Shown piece after piece: positions 42,883 to 51,633 of a DNA stretch of 64,000 nt. Location of the stretch: contig NZ_CP107551.1 of assembly GCF_025837095.1 (NCBI RefSeq), positions 124,001 through 188,000 of the forward strand, given 5' to 3'. The notes under the pieces were generated by a model. That model did not search any database, was not told the origin of the DNA, and was given only the letters and a program-made list of their open reading frames with translations. This DNA comes from Rhodococcus sp. Z13. Its GTDB lineage: Bacteria > Actinomycetota > Actinomycetes > Mycobacteriales > Mycobacteriaceae. The position numbers were made by a program, and so were the translations under genes. Position 1 is the stretch's first letter. Each line of letters opens with the position of its first letter.

Positions 42883-43932
42883 TCACGCGCCCGGCAGCGG
42901 CTCGGCACCCGGCAGCGGGCTGGGCAGCGACCGGCCCTCGGGCAGCGGAGGTGGCGGCACCGGCGGCTGACCGTCGATGAGGATGTCGCCCTTCGCACTG
43001 CCGGTGATCGACGAGAAACCGCCCCCCTCGACCTGCTTGCCGATCGAGCAGTTCACCCGGCGGCTGCCGGCCAACCAGCTGTCGTAGTCCAGGTTGTCCC
43101 AGAACAGCGTGAGGGTCTTGTTGCGCAGTGCCTCGGGATCACCGAGATACTCGTCGACCAGCCGCGTGCAGTTCTCCTCCAGGTAGCGGTCCTGGTCCTC
43201 GATGCTCGGCAGACCGCCCGGGAACTGCGAGGACATGTCGACGACCGCGACCACCTCGAAGGCGTGCGGCTTGGCGCACTCCACCGGATCGGCGGGCACA
43301 CCGTTGTTGATGCCGATGCACACCCCGGCGTCCCAGGCCCGCGACTGGTCCTGGTCGGCCACCCGCCCCTGGATGGGGAGCAGGTTGCCGGTGGTCGAGG
43401 AGAACTGCAGGCCGCAACGCAGGGTGCGTTCCCCGGCAGCCCAGCCGGCCTCACCGGGGTTGATCAGACCCACACTGAACTTGCCGTGCGGATCGAACCG
43501 GCCGCCGAGATAGTCCATGGCGGCGGGCGCGCACTGCTCGTCGCGCAGCTCGGTGAAGCGCATAACCGACGGGAAGCGGGAACCCGGACCCCACTCGGCG
43601 CCCGGATACAGGCTCAGGTCGATGTCGGCGACCACCTCGAACAGGTGGGTCTCGGAGCAGTCGACCTTCGCGAGGTCGCTGGCGTCGATCGCGCTCCAGG
43701 ACAGGCAGTCCCCGGCGGTGGCGGTGCCGAACGCCTCCCCGGCGACGGCTCCGGTGGTGGTGATGCCCGCGCCGCCGCCGTCGCTCCCGCTGTCGGCGCC
43801 CTCGAAGCCGGCGACGACGAAGGTGGCGATCGCCGCGAGCACGGCACCGGCCGCGACGAGCACCAGAGCTCGCCGGGTCAGCTGCGCCGACGGTGGGCGC
43901 CGATCACGCTCGGTCTTGTTCTCTTCGGCCAT
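42883..43932 (-). CDS. Septum-formation family membrane protein
   Basis: A 349-residue protein with one transmembrane helix (about 21-41) after a short basic N-terminus. The extracytoplasmic part has two Cys-containing septum-formation repeats (GDCLSWS, ...[14 protein letters not shown] and [21 protein letters not shown]) and a Pro-rich tail. Family members have been linked to division in actinobacteria, but the role is not proven. Two further in-frame ATGs lie at 43941 and 43944. It diverges from the ankyrin gene. Confidence 0.85.
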   Translation of the reverse strand: MAEENKTERDRRPPSAQLTRRALVLVAAGAVLAAIATFVVAGFEGADSGSDGGGAGITTTGAVAGEAFGTATAGDCLSWSAIDASDLAKVDCSETHLFEVVADIDLSLYPGAEWGPGSRFPSVMRFTELRDEQCAPAAMDYLGGRFDPHGKFSVGLINPGEAGWAAGERTLRCGLQFSSTTGNLLPIQGRVADQDQSRAWDAGVCIGINNGVPADPVECAKPHAFEVVAVVDMSSQFPGGLPSIEDQDRYLEENCTRLVDEYLGDPEALRNKTLTLFWDNLDYDSWLAGSRRVNCSIGKQVEGGGFSSITGSAKGDILIDGQPPVPPPPLPEGRSLPSPLPGAEPLPGA

Positions 43933-43965
43933 CACATCCATCATGCCCGTTCGAGGCGAGGCGAG

Positions 43966-43971
43966 TACGTT
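43966..43971 (+). promoter_or_regulatory. -10 box TACGTT, leaderless ankyrin gene
   Basis: TACGTT ends 6 nt before the ATG at 43978. Confidence 0.45.
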
Positions 43972-43977
43972 CGACTC

Positions 43978-44400
43978 ATGGCCGACGAGACCGCCGACAC
44001 CCCCATCGACGCCGACACCCCCGTCGACCCGGAGATCCTGGAGATCGCCCGTCACACCTTCGGCGCCGCACGGCAGGGCGACACCGAGACCCTCGCCGCG
44101 TACGTCGACGCAGGTGTCCCCGTGAACCTCAGCAACGAGACCGGCGACACGCTGCTGATGCTGGCGGCCTATCACGGGCACGCGGAGGCGGTGCGGGCCC
44201 TCGTCGACCGCGGAGCCGACGTCGACCGGCTCAACGATCGCGGTCAGTCGCCGCTCGCCGGGGCGGTGTTCAAGGGCGCCGAAGCGGTGGTCCGGGTGCT
44301 CGCCGAGGCCGGCGCCGATCCGCGGCACGGTCACCCCACCGCGGAGGACGCGGCGAAGATGTTCGGGCGCGAGGACTACCTGGAACTCTGGCAGCGGTAG
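43978..44400 (+). CDS. Ankyrin-repeat protein
   Basis: A 140-residue protein with about three ankyrin repeats ([34 protein letters not shown] is split here: the repeat core [17 protein letters not shown] and the next [17 protein letters not shown]). An acidic N-terminus of about 20 residues precedes them. It probably binds another protein. It is located directly before serS, whose -10 box overlaps its stop. Confidence 0.87.
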   Translation: MADETADTPIDADTPVDPEILEIARHTFGAARQGDTETLAAYVDAGVPVNLSNETGDTLLMLAAYHGHAEAVRALVDRGADVDRLNDRGQSPLAGAVFKGAEAVVRVLAEAGADPRHGHPTAEDAAKMFGREDYLELWQR

Positions 44401-44403
44401 GCT
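44398..44403 (+). promoter_or_regulatory. -10 box TAGGCT of serS
   Basis: TAGGCT includes the ankyrin stop codon and ends 8 nt before the serS GTG, compatible with a leaderless mRNA. Confidence 0.45.
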
Positions 44404-44411
44404 TCTACCCC

Positions 44412-45674
44412 GTGATCGACCTCAAGTTCCTCCGCGAGAATCCCGACGCCGTCCGCGAGTCGCAGCGCAAGCGGGGGGAGGATCCCGGTCTCGTCGACGC
44501 GCTGCTCGACGCCGACGCCGCCCGCCGTGCCGCCGTCCTCGCCGGCGACAACGCCCGAGCCGAGCAGAAGGCCCTCGGCAAGAAGATCGGCCAGGCGACC
44601 CCCGAGGAGCGTCCCGCGCTGCTCGAGGGCGCCAAGGACCTGGCCGCGAAGGTCAAGGAACTCGAAGCCGAGCAGAACGCCGCCCAGGAGGCCTTCGACA
44701 AGGCGCACCTGGCGTTGTCCAACGTCGTCCAGGAGGGTGCACCCGCCGGTGGCGAGGACGACTTCGTCACCCTCGAGACGGTCGGTGAGCTGCCCACCTT
44801 CGACTTCGAGCCCAAGGACCACCTCGCCCTCGGCGAGTCGCTGGGACTGATCGACATGGAGCGCGGCGCCAAGGTCTCCGGTGCCCGCTTCTACTTCCTC
44901 ACCGGCTACGGCGCGCTGCTGCAGCTCGGCCTGCTTCAGCTCGCCGCGCAGCGGGCCACCGCCAACGGGTTCACCATGATGATCCCGCCGGTGCTGGTGC
45001 GCCCCGAGATCATGCAGGGCACCGGCTTCCTCGGCCAGCACGCCGACGAGGTGTACCGGCTCGAGGAGGACGATCTCTACCTCGTCGGTACCTCCGAGGT
45101 GCCGCTCGCGGGCTACCACTCCGGCGAGATCCTCGACCTGTCCAAGGGACCGAAGCGGTACGCGGGCTGGTCGTCGTGCTTCCGCCGCGAGGCCGGCAGC
45201 TACGGCAAGGACACCCGCGGCATCATCCGCGTGCACCAGTTCGACAAGGTCGAGATGTTCGTCTACTGCAAGCCCGAGGATGCCGCCGCGGAGCACGAGC
45301 GGCTGCTGGCCTGGGAGCGCGACATGCTCGCCGCGATCGAGGTGCCCTACCGCGTCATCGACGTCGCCGCCGGCGACCTCGGCTCGTCCGCGGCCCGCAA
45401 GTTCGACTGCGAGGCGTGGGTGCCCACGCAGGAGCGTTACCGTGAGCTCACGTCGACGTCGAACTGCACGACCTTCCAGGCGCGTCGCCTCAACATCCGG
45501 TACCGCGACGAGAACGGCAAGCCGCAGACCGCCGCGACCCTCAACGGCACCCTGGCGACCACCCGCTGGCTCGTCGCGCTGCTCGAGAACCACCAGCAGG
45601 CCGATGGCACCGTGAAGGTCCCGCAGGCGCTCGTGCCCTTCGTCGGACGCGAGGTGCTCGAACCGATCGGCTGA
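44412..45674 (+). CDS. serS: Seryl-tRNA synthetase
   Basis: A 420-residue class II synthetase that charges tRNA-Ser (and tRNA-Sec where present). The N-terminal coiled-coil arm spans about 30-100 ([14 protein letters not shown] ... [14 protein letters not shown]). Motif 2 is [15 protein letters not shown] and motif 3 is [18 protein letters not shown]. Length is normal. Confidence 0.97.
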   Translation: MIDLKFLRENPDAVRESQRKRGEDPGLVDALLDADAARRAAVLAGDNARAEQKALGKKIGQATPEERPALLEGAKDLAAKVKELEAEQNAAQEAFDKAHLALSNVVQEGAPAGGEDDFVTLETVGELPTFDFEPKDHLALGESLGLIDMERGAKVSGARFYFLTGYGALLQLGLLQLAAQRATANGFTMMIPPVLVRPEIMQGTGFLGQHADEVYRLEEDDLYLVGTSEVPLAGYHSGEILDLSKGPKRYAGWSSCFRREAGSYGKDTRGIIRVHQFDKVEMFVYCKPEDAAAEHERLLAWERDMLAAIEVPYRVIDVAAGDLGSSAARKFDCEAWVPTQERYRELTSTSNCTTFQARRLNIRYRDENGKPQTAATLNGTLATTRWLVALLENHQQADGTVKVPQALVPFVGREVLEPIG

Positions 45675-45680
45675 CAGGTA

Positions 45681-46178
45681 TCAGCGCAGGATCATGCAGG
45701 TGGTCGAGCCCGTCGCGACCAGCCGGCCCTGCTCGTCGCGGGCCTCGCCGCGCGCGGTCGCGGTGCGGCGCCCGGTGTGCTCGCAGAAGCCCTGCACGCG
45801 GATGACGCCCTTCCCCGCCTGCACCGGCCGGAGGTACCGCACCTGCAGGTCGAGGGTGGTGTAGCCGACGCCCGGTTCCAGGGTGCTCGACACGCTGAAC
45901 CCCATCGCGGTGTCGAAGAGGGTGGCGAGCACACCGCCGTGGATACTGCCCACCGCGTTCGCGTGGAACTCCTGTGGCTCGAGGGTGACCTCGGCGAAAC
46001 CCTCACCCGCATCGGTGACGGTGAAGCCCAGGGTGCGGGAGGTGGGGTGGTGCGGGATCGACCCGTCGATCAGCCCGCGCAGGAAGTCCAGGCCGTGCAT
46101 GTCGCGGTTGGCCGCCGACGTCGGTGCCGGGTCGGCCCAGGTGTAGGTGCGCTGTCTCTGCTGATCGTCCTCGCTCAC
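45681..46178 (-). CDS. PaaI-type hotdog thioesterase
   Basis: A 165-residue hotdog-fold protein. The family motif is NAVGSIHGGVLATLFDTAMGF (catalytic Asp in the following helix). These hydrolyse acyl-CoA, often aryl- or phenylacetyl-CoA. The GTG start has TACGGT 8 nt upstream, leaderless spacing. It converges on serS, 6 nt apart. Confidence 0.88.
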   Translation of the reverse strand: MSEDDQQRQRTYTWADPAPTSAANRDMHGLDFLRGLIDGSIPHHPTSRTLGFTVTDAGEGFAEVTLEPQEFHANAVGSIHGGVLATLFDTAMGFSVSSTLEPGVGYTTLDLQVRYLRPVQAGKGVIRVQGFCEHTGRRTATARGEARDEQGRLVATGSTTCMILR

Positions 46179-46186
46179 GATGTCCG

Positions 46187-46192
46187 ACCGTA
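46187..46192 (-). promoter_or_regulatory. -10 box TACGGT of the thioesterase gene
   Basis: On the minus strand TACGGT ends 8 nt before the GTG at 46178. Confidence 0.4.
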
Positions 46193-46269
46193 ACGGATCC
46201 GCGGAAGGGCCGGCACGACGGCGCCGGACGTGGCACCGTTGACGCATGCGCCGATGTTGATCCGATCCG

Positions 46270-47445
46270 GTGACCTCACTGACCCTGCGGGTGGTCGCGT
46301 ACGCGTCCCTGCGGGAATTCGTGCCCCTCTACGGCCTGTACGCGCTGCTGTTCGAGGACCACGGCCTCGACACCGCAGGCATCTCGTCGCTGTTCGTGCT
46401 GTGGTCGGTCGTCGCGTTCGTCTCCGAGGTGCCCTCCGGGGCCTGGGCCGACACGGTCTCGCGCCGCGGCCTGCTCGCCGTGAGCGGTGTGCTCCTCACC
46501 GCGACCTTCACCCTCTGGCTGGTGTGGCCCACCTACCTCGGGTTCGCGCTCGGTTTCGTGCTGTGGGGACTGAGCGAGTCGCTGAAATCGGGCACCTTCG
46601 AGGCCCTCGTGTACGACGAGCTGGCGGCCCGGGGCGGGGAGCACCGTTACGCCGCAGTCGTGGGGTACGCGAACGCGGGGGAGATGGCGTGCGTCTTCGT
46701 CTCGATCCTCACCGCGGCGTCGCTCTACGATCTCGGCGGATACGCCCTGGTGGGATGGGTGTCGGTCGCCGTCACCGTGCTCGACCTGCTGCTGGTGTGG
46801 ACGCTGCCCGCCGCGCCGAAGGAGGCGGAGGCCGACGAGATCGACGGCCCGGGCACCACCCTCGCGCAGCGCTATCTGGCGACCCTGCGGGCGGGCACCG
46901 GGGAGATCCGCGTCGACCGGGCGGTGCGACGCGCCGTGGTCCTCGCAGCGGGCCTGCTCGCATGCCTGGCCTTCGACGAGTACTTCGGTCTGCTCGCCCG
47001 GGAGGACGGGGTGAGCACCGGCTTCGTGCCCGTGCTGGTCGCGCTGACGGCGGTCGGGCAGGTCGTCGGCGCTGCCGCCGCGGGACGCACCGCGACGATG
47101 CGCGGACGGACGATGGGCACGGTCGTCGCCGCGGGTTCCGCGCTGATCGCGGCCGGTGCTCTCGTGGGCGGCATCGCGGGGTTCGCTGCGATCGGGGTGG
47201 GCTACGGCGCCCTGCACAACACCGCGATCGTCGCCGAGGCACGACTGCAGGGCACGATGTCCGGGCGGGCCCGGGCCACCGTGTCCTCCGTCGTGGGGCT
47301 GACCTCCGAGGTGCTGTCCGTGTCGATCTTCGCCGGCTACGCGCTCGGCTCGCTGTGGCTGCCGATGTCGGTGCTCGTCGCCGTCACGGTGCTGCCGATC
47401 GTCGCGTTGGGAGCGGTGACGTCGCGTCTGCTCCCGGCGCGATGA
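46270..47445 (+). CDS. MFS transporter, unknown substrate
   Basis: A 391-residue major facilitator with about 12 helices. The signature after helix 2 is SGAWADTVSRRG. The first helix begins REFVPLYGLYALLFEDHGLD, a pattern of a small group of MFS proteins without known substrate. It converges on the Rieske gene with only 7 nt between stops. Confidence 0.82.
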   Translation: MTSLTLRVVAYASLREFVPLYGLYALLFEDHGLDTAGISSLFVLWSVVAFVSEVPSGAWADTVSRRGLLAVSGVLLTATFTLWLVWPTYLGFALGFVLWGLSESLKSGTFEALVYDELAARGGEHRYAAVVGYANAGEMACVFVSILTAASLYDLGGYALVGWVSVAVTVLDLLLVWTLPAAPKEAEADEIDGPGTTLAQRYLATLRAGTGEIRVDRAVRRAVVLAAGLLACLAFDEYFGLLAREDGVSTGFVPVLVALTAVGQVVGAAAAGRTATMRGRTMGTVVAAGSALIAAGALVGGIAGFAAIGVGYGALHNTAIVAEARLQGTMSGRARATVSSVVGLTSEVLSVSIFAGYALGSLWLPMSVLVAVTVLPIVALGAVTSRLLPAR

Positions 47446-47452
47446 CCGGGGA

Positions 47453-49003
47453 TCAGAGCTTGCTGCAGCGCAGCTCGTGACCCTTCGACGTCTTGCAGCG
47501 GCCCGTCTCCAGATCCCACTGCCAGCCGTGCAGGTTGCAGGTCAGCGTGGTGCCGTCGACGACACCGAACTTCGACAGGTCGGCCTTCAGGTGCGGGCAG
47601 CGACGCTGGATCTCGTAGCCGCCCAGCTCGATCGACGCCGAGTCGTCGTGCGCCTCCGCGAACCAGCCGTCGGCGTACGCGATGCGCTCGTCGGTCAGGC
47701 ACTTGAAGAAGGTGTAGAGGAACTCGTTGTAGCCGCCGATGCGCCACGCCGTGAACCGGGTCGACAGGAAGATCGTGTTCACCCAGTCGGGCTCGTCGTC
47801 GCGCAGCACCGTGCGCACCAGCTCGGGAGCGATGCGGAAACCGTAGCGGTACTTGCCTTCTCCCTCGATGGGTTCGCGCACGACGCGCTTCGGGAAGTCG
47901 AGCACCACCGTCTCGTCGCCCATCACCAGGCCGACGGGGTAACCGATGCCGTCGCAGATCAGGTCGGACTGCGCCATGATCGGTTCGAACTTCGCCTTCA
48001 GCGCGGGCAGCAGCGGCTCACCCTCGGCCGGCGCCCAGGACGCCTTCTGCGCGGCGATCACCGGGGCGAAACGCTGCGCCATCCGCTCGATGTAGTCGGC
48101 CTTGTTCGTGAAGATCGCCTCGACCTCGTCCTCGGGGATCGGGTGTGTGAGCGTCATGTGCTCACTGCCCTTCACGTCGATGACCGAGCCCGGGATCATC
48201 AGCAGGCCGCCGTCGCGGCCGTGGATGCGCAGCTGCTCGAGGAAGACCTGCTGGTCGGGGAAGATGTTGCCCTCGTCGCCGTGGTCGTCGTTGAGGTCGC
48301 GCAGGTCGTCGTCGAGGAAGACCGGCGGGCCGGCCGACGGCACGATCCACGTCGCGTCGACCTGGTCGATGTAGCTGCGGCAGCGGTCCATACCGCGCTG
48401 ACGCTTCTGCTTGCCGAAGTTGGCCTTGGTCTTCTTCGGGATGTCGTAGACCATCGGGTACCAGATGGCCCCGGAGTACTGCAGCATGTGGACGTCGATG
48501 TGGCCGAACGCCTCGAGCATCGCGTCCATGTCGATCGGCCGCGCGTCGTTCATGTTGAACACGGTGGTCTCACCGTCGGAGACCACCAGACCGGAGTCGC
48601 CGATCGGGCCGTCCGCGGGCGCCCGCAGCGCGATGATCATGATGTCGAGATCACCCTTGGGGCCGCTGACGGTGTGCTTGACCGAATCGGTGGTCTCGAA
48701 GAACTTCGTGAAGCCCAGCTTCTCGAGTTCGCGGCGCAGATCCGGCACCGGATAGTCGGGCAGCAGGACGGTCGCGTCCTTGTTGACGTGCCGGCTCAGT
48801 GTGTCGGGATCGAAGTGGTCCTTGTGCAGGTGCGAGACGTACAGGTAGTCGACGTCGCCGAGGGCGTCCCAGTCGAGACCCGTGTTGTCCGGGAAGGGCA
48901 CCCACGAGGCGAAGTACGCGGGGGTGACCCACGGATCGCACAGGATGGAGCCCGCCTCCGTCCGGATGTGGAAACCGGCGTGTCCGACGCTGGTGATCTG
49001 CAC
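47453..49003 (-). CDS. Fused metallo-beta-lactamase-fold and Rieske protein
   Basis: A 516-residue two-domain protein. Residues 1-250 are a UlaG-like metallo-beta-lactamase fold with SHLHKDHFD (HxHxDH). The C-terminal 110 residues hold a Rieske [2Fe-2S] domain with CPHLKAD and CNLHGWQWD (C-x-H and C-x2-H). CMP-N-acetylneuraminate hydroxylase combines the same folds in reverse order (Rieske first). Size, domains and neighbours match mycobacterial Rv3818, whose function is unknown. An oxygenase or hydroxylase acting on a sugar nucleotide or lipid is possible. No signal peptide, so it is cytoplasmic. Confidence 0.9.
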   Translation of the reverse strand: MQITSVGHAGFHIRTEAGSILCDPWVTPAYFASWVPFPDNTGLDWDALGDVDYLYVSHLHKDHFDPDTLSRHVNKDATVLLPDYPVPDLRRELEKLGFTKFFETTDSVKHTVSGPKGDLDIMIIALRAPADGPIGDSGLVVSDGETTVFNMNDARPIDMDAMLEAFGHIDVHMLQYSGAIWYPMVYDIPKKTKANFGKQKRQRGMDRCRSYIDQVDATWIVPSAGPPVFLDDDLRDLNDDHGDEGNIFPDQQVFLEQLRIHGRDGGLLMIPGSVIDVKGSEHMTLTHPIPEDEVEAIFTNKADYIERMAQRFAPVIAAQKASWAPAEGEPLLPALKAKFEPIMAQSDLICDGIGYPVGLVMGDETVVLDFPKRVVREPIEGEGKYRYGFRIAPELVRTVLRDDEPDWVNTIFLSTRFTAWRIGGYNEFLYTFFKCLTDERIAYADGWFAEAHDDSASIELGGYEIQRRCPHLKADLSKFGVVDGTTLTCNLHGWQWDLETGRCKTSKGHELRCSKL

Positions 49004-49055
49004 TGCGTACCCTCCTGACGTGCTGACCGACGCCTACCAGGGTAGGCGCCGCCGA

Positions 49056-49931
49056 TCAGGCCACCGCGCCCAGGCAGTACCCGGTGGCGCCCTTCATGAG
49101 CAGTACGACCAGGTCACCGCCCGCGCCGTCCTCGCTCATCGGAATCGTCACACTCGTGTATTCCTCACCGATCGGCTCGACGAGCGAGTCCGAGACGTCG
49201 AAGGTGTCGAGGTCGCCGAAGAGGTCGGCGAGGTCGGGGACGTCGGGGTCCACGGCGAGCGGCGGCAGGCTCGGGTATCCGGTGCCCCACGGGTCCCAGA
49301 TCTCCCGCGCCGGGCACACGAGCGGGGCGCGCTCCTCGGTGTCGTCCGGGTGCACCGGTTCGCCGACCGCGCGGGCGACGAACCGCCGTACCCGGTGATG
49401 GACCTCCTCGTCGGTGTGGATTCGGTCGGGGTCCTCCCGGCCGGCCATCCGCACGTACGGGCACGCGTAACCGGCGGCGATGTCGTTGTAGGAGACCGAC
49501 AGGTCCACCCCGCCCGCCGACCAGGTCACCGCGTCCGGCCCCTCCACACCCGGCTGTTGCACCGCCTTCAGCAGGGCGTCGATCTCGGAGTACATCTCCT
49601 CCGCGCGTTCCCGCTCGTGCATCCAGCACTTCCCGATGATGTCACCGTCGCCGACGTAGTCGTCCGTCCACGCCTGCAGCGCCGCGACGGCCGCGGGGTT
49701 GCCGGGCACGTCCCCGACGGTCACCGCAGGTTCGGGCTCGGCGATCGGCTCCGCGACGGTCTCGGTCGCCGCGGGTTCGGGCGTCTCGGTGGGGATTCCC
49801 GACTGCCCGTCGCCCTCGCATGCCGCCAGGCCCAGGACCACGGCGGCGGAGAGCACCGCGACGGTGAGGACACGGGGCTTGCGGAGCAGGGTGCGCACAG
49901 CGGTTGCCTTTCGACGACGATCACGGTCCAC
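49056..49931 (-). CDS. Unknown lipoprotein
   Basis: A 291-residue protein with a basic N-terminus, a hydrophobic segment and a lipobox (GLAAC at about 38). A Pro/Glu/Thr linker follows. The exported domain has four cysteines (KCWMHERERAEE, ACPYVRMAG, APLVCPAREIW, TGYCLGAVA) that can pair as two disulfides. Not recognised as a named family; probably restricted to Nocardia/Rhodococcus-type bacteria. It diverges from the acyltransferase gene, 26 nt apart. Confidence 0.75.
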   Translation of the reverse strand: MDRDRRRKATAVRTLLRKPRVLTVAVLSAAVVLGLAACEGDGQSGIPTETPEPAATETVAEPIAEPEPAVTVGDVPGNPAAVAALQAWTDDYVGDGDIIGKCWMHERERAEEMYSEIDALLKAVQQPGVEGPDAVTWSAGGVDLSVSYNDIAAGYACPYVRMAGREDPDRIHTDEEVHHRVRRFVARAVGEPVHPDDTEERAPLVCPAREIWDPWGTGYPSLPPLAVDPDVPDLADLFGDLDTFDVSDSLVEPIGEEYTSVTIPMSEDGAGGDLVVLLMKGATGYCLGAVA

Positions 49932-49944
49932 CGGGGACCGGGGC

Positions 49945-49950
49945 TAGGCT
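49945..49950 (+). promoter_or_regulatory. -10 box TAGGCT, inside an IdeR-like core
   Basis: TAGGCT ends 7 nt before the acyltransferase GTG (leaderless). The surrounding GGCTAGGCTAACC differs by one base from the IdeR core GGTTAGGCTAACC, but the flanks do not match. Confidence 0.45.
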
Positions 49951-49957
49951 AACCGGC

Positions 49958-50752
49958 GTGGAACCCTTCTACCGGACCATCATCGGCGTCGCCCGCACGC
50001 TCTTCGCAGCGCAAGGGCTGAAATTCACCATCACCGGGGAAGAACACATCCCGGCCACCGGCGGTGCGGTGATCGCGATCAACCACACCGGCTACATGGA
50101 CTTCACCTACGCCGGGATCCCCGCCCGCGCCACCAAGCGGTACATCCGCTTCATGGCGAAGAAGGAGGTCTTCGACCACAAGATCTCCGGGCCCATGATG
50201 CGCGCCATGAAGCACATCCCCGTGGACCGCGGCGACGCCCACGAGTCGTACCGGCTCGCCGTCGAAGCGTTGAAGGCCGGCGAACTCGTGGGCGTGTTCC
50301 CCGAGGAGACCATCAGCCGCAGCTTCGAGCTCAAGACCTTCCGCTCCGGCGCGGCCCGCATGGCGAACGAGGCCGGCGTACCGGTGATCCCCATGATCAT
50401 CTGGGGGTCGCAGCGGGTGTGGACGAAGGGACACCCGAAGCACCTCGGACGCACGAACACCCCCATCACCATCAAGGTCGGGGAGCCGATCGCGCCCTAC
50501 GAGCCGGCGAGCGAGATGACCGCGCAACTGCACTCCACCATGGAGAAGATGCTCCACGAGGTGCAGCAGGACTACGTCCACGAGCCCGGCGCCTACTGGG
50601 TGCCGCGACGGCTCGGCGGAACCGCGCCGACGCTCGAGGAGGCCACCGCCCAGGACGAGGCCGCGGCAGCCGAGCGTCGCGCCCGCAAGGCACGGGAGAA
50701 GGCCGAGCGGGAACGAGCACGGGGCGGGGACCCCGGCACTTCGGCACAATGA
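49958..50752 (+). CDS. PlsC-type lipid acyltransferase
   Basis: A 264-residue 1-acylglycerol-3-phosphate acyltransferase-like enzyme. Motif I is INHTGYMD (NHx4D form), and FPEETISRS is the substrate-binding motif. The last 40 residues are Ala/Arg/Glu-rich and probably coiled. It acylates a lysophospholipid or glycolipid at the inner membrane face. Orthologues beside the HAD gene occur in M. tuberculosis (Rv3814c-Rv3816c region). The HAD gene starts 4 nt after it. Confidence 0.88.
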   Translation: MEPFYRTIIGVARTLFAAQGLKFTITGEEHIPATGGAVIAINHTGYMDFTYAGIPARATKRYIRFMAKKEVFDHKISGPMMRAMKHIPVDRGDAHESYRLAVEALKAGELVGVFPEETISRSFELKTFRSGAARMANEAGVPVIPMIIWGSQRVWTKGHPKHLGRTNTPITIKVGEPIAPYEPASEMTAQLHSTMEKMLHEVQQDYVHEPGAYWVPRRLGGTAPTLEEATAQDEAAAAERRARKAREKAERERARGGDPGTSAQ

Positions 50753-50756
50753 CGGA

Positions 50757-51590
50757 GTGAGCGCACAACCCCCTCCGAGCCGTCCGAAACTCGTCGCGAC
50801 CGACGTCGACGGCACCCTCATCGACGACGCCGAGAAGATCTCCGACCGCACCCGCGCCGCGGTGCACGCGGTCGTGGAGTCCGGCACGCCGTTCGTGCTC
50901 GCCACCGGCCGCCCGCCCCGGTGGATCGCGCCGGTCTCCGACCAGCTCGGCTACGCGCCGTTCGCGGTGTGCGCCAACGGGGCGGTGCTCTACGACAGTG
51001 CCGCCGATCGCGTCATCAGCACCGCGGCGCTGCAGGTCGACGAGCTGAAGTGGATCGCGGAGGTCGCGTCGGAGGTACTTCCGGGCTGCGGCCTGGCCGC
51101 CGAACGGGTGGGGGAGAGGGCACACGACGCGGCCACCCCGCAGTTCGTGAGCGCCCCCGGCTACGAGCACGCCTGGCTGAATCCGGACAGCACCGAACTG
51201 TCCGAGCAGGAAGTGATCGGCGAACCCGCCATCAAGCTGCTGGTGCGGCTGGCCGGGGCGACGAGCCGGGAGATGGCGGAGGCACTCGCACCGAAGCTGC
51301 ACGGCCTGGTCGACGTCACCTACTCGACCACGAACGGTCTCGTCGAGATCTCCGCTTCGGGGGTGACCAAGGCGTCGGGTCTGCGCGAACTCGCTCGGCA
51401 CCTGGGGGTGCCGCACGACGAGATCGTGGCGTTCGGGGACATGCCCAACGACATCCCGATGCTGTCGATGGCCCGCCACGGGGTGGCGATGGAGAACGCG
51501 CATCCGGACGCGAAGTCGGTCGCAGACGAAGTCACCGCCACCAATGTCGAGGACGGGGTGGCCCGCGTACTCGAACGCTGGTGGCGGTGA
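50757..51590 (+). CDS. Cof-type HAD phosphatase
   Basis: A 277-residue haloacid dehalogenase-type hydrolase. The nucleophile is in LVATDVDGTLIDD (about 11-23), motif II in ATGRPPRW and motif IV in FGDMPNDIPML. The large cap marks the Cof/IIB class, which acts on sugar phosphates or similar. Translationally coupled with the acyltransferase. Substrate unknown. Confidence 0.92.
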   Translation: MSAQPPPSRPKLVATDVDGTLIDDAEKISDRTRAAVHAVVESGTPFVLATGRPPRWIAPVSDQLGYAPFAVCANGAVLYDSAADRVISTAALQVDELKWIAEVASEVLPGCGLAAERVGERAHDAATPQFVSAPGYEHAWLNPDSTELSEQEVIGEPAIKLLVRLAGATSREMAEALAPKLHGLVDVTYSTTNGLVEISASGVTKASGLRELARHLGVPHDEIVAFGDMPNDIPMLSMARHGVAMENAHPDAKSVADEVTATNVEDGVARVLERWWR

Positions 51591-51600
51591 CTCGTTCCTG

Positions 51601-51621
51601 CCGGTGCGGTACGGGCACCGG
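51601..51621. terminator. Short hairpin between HAD and amidase genes
   Basis: CCGGTGC (51601-51607) pairs with GCACCGG (51615-51621) between convergent stops. The stem is short, so the call is weak. Confidence 0.4.
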
Positions 51622-51633
51622 CCCGGGTACCGG

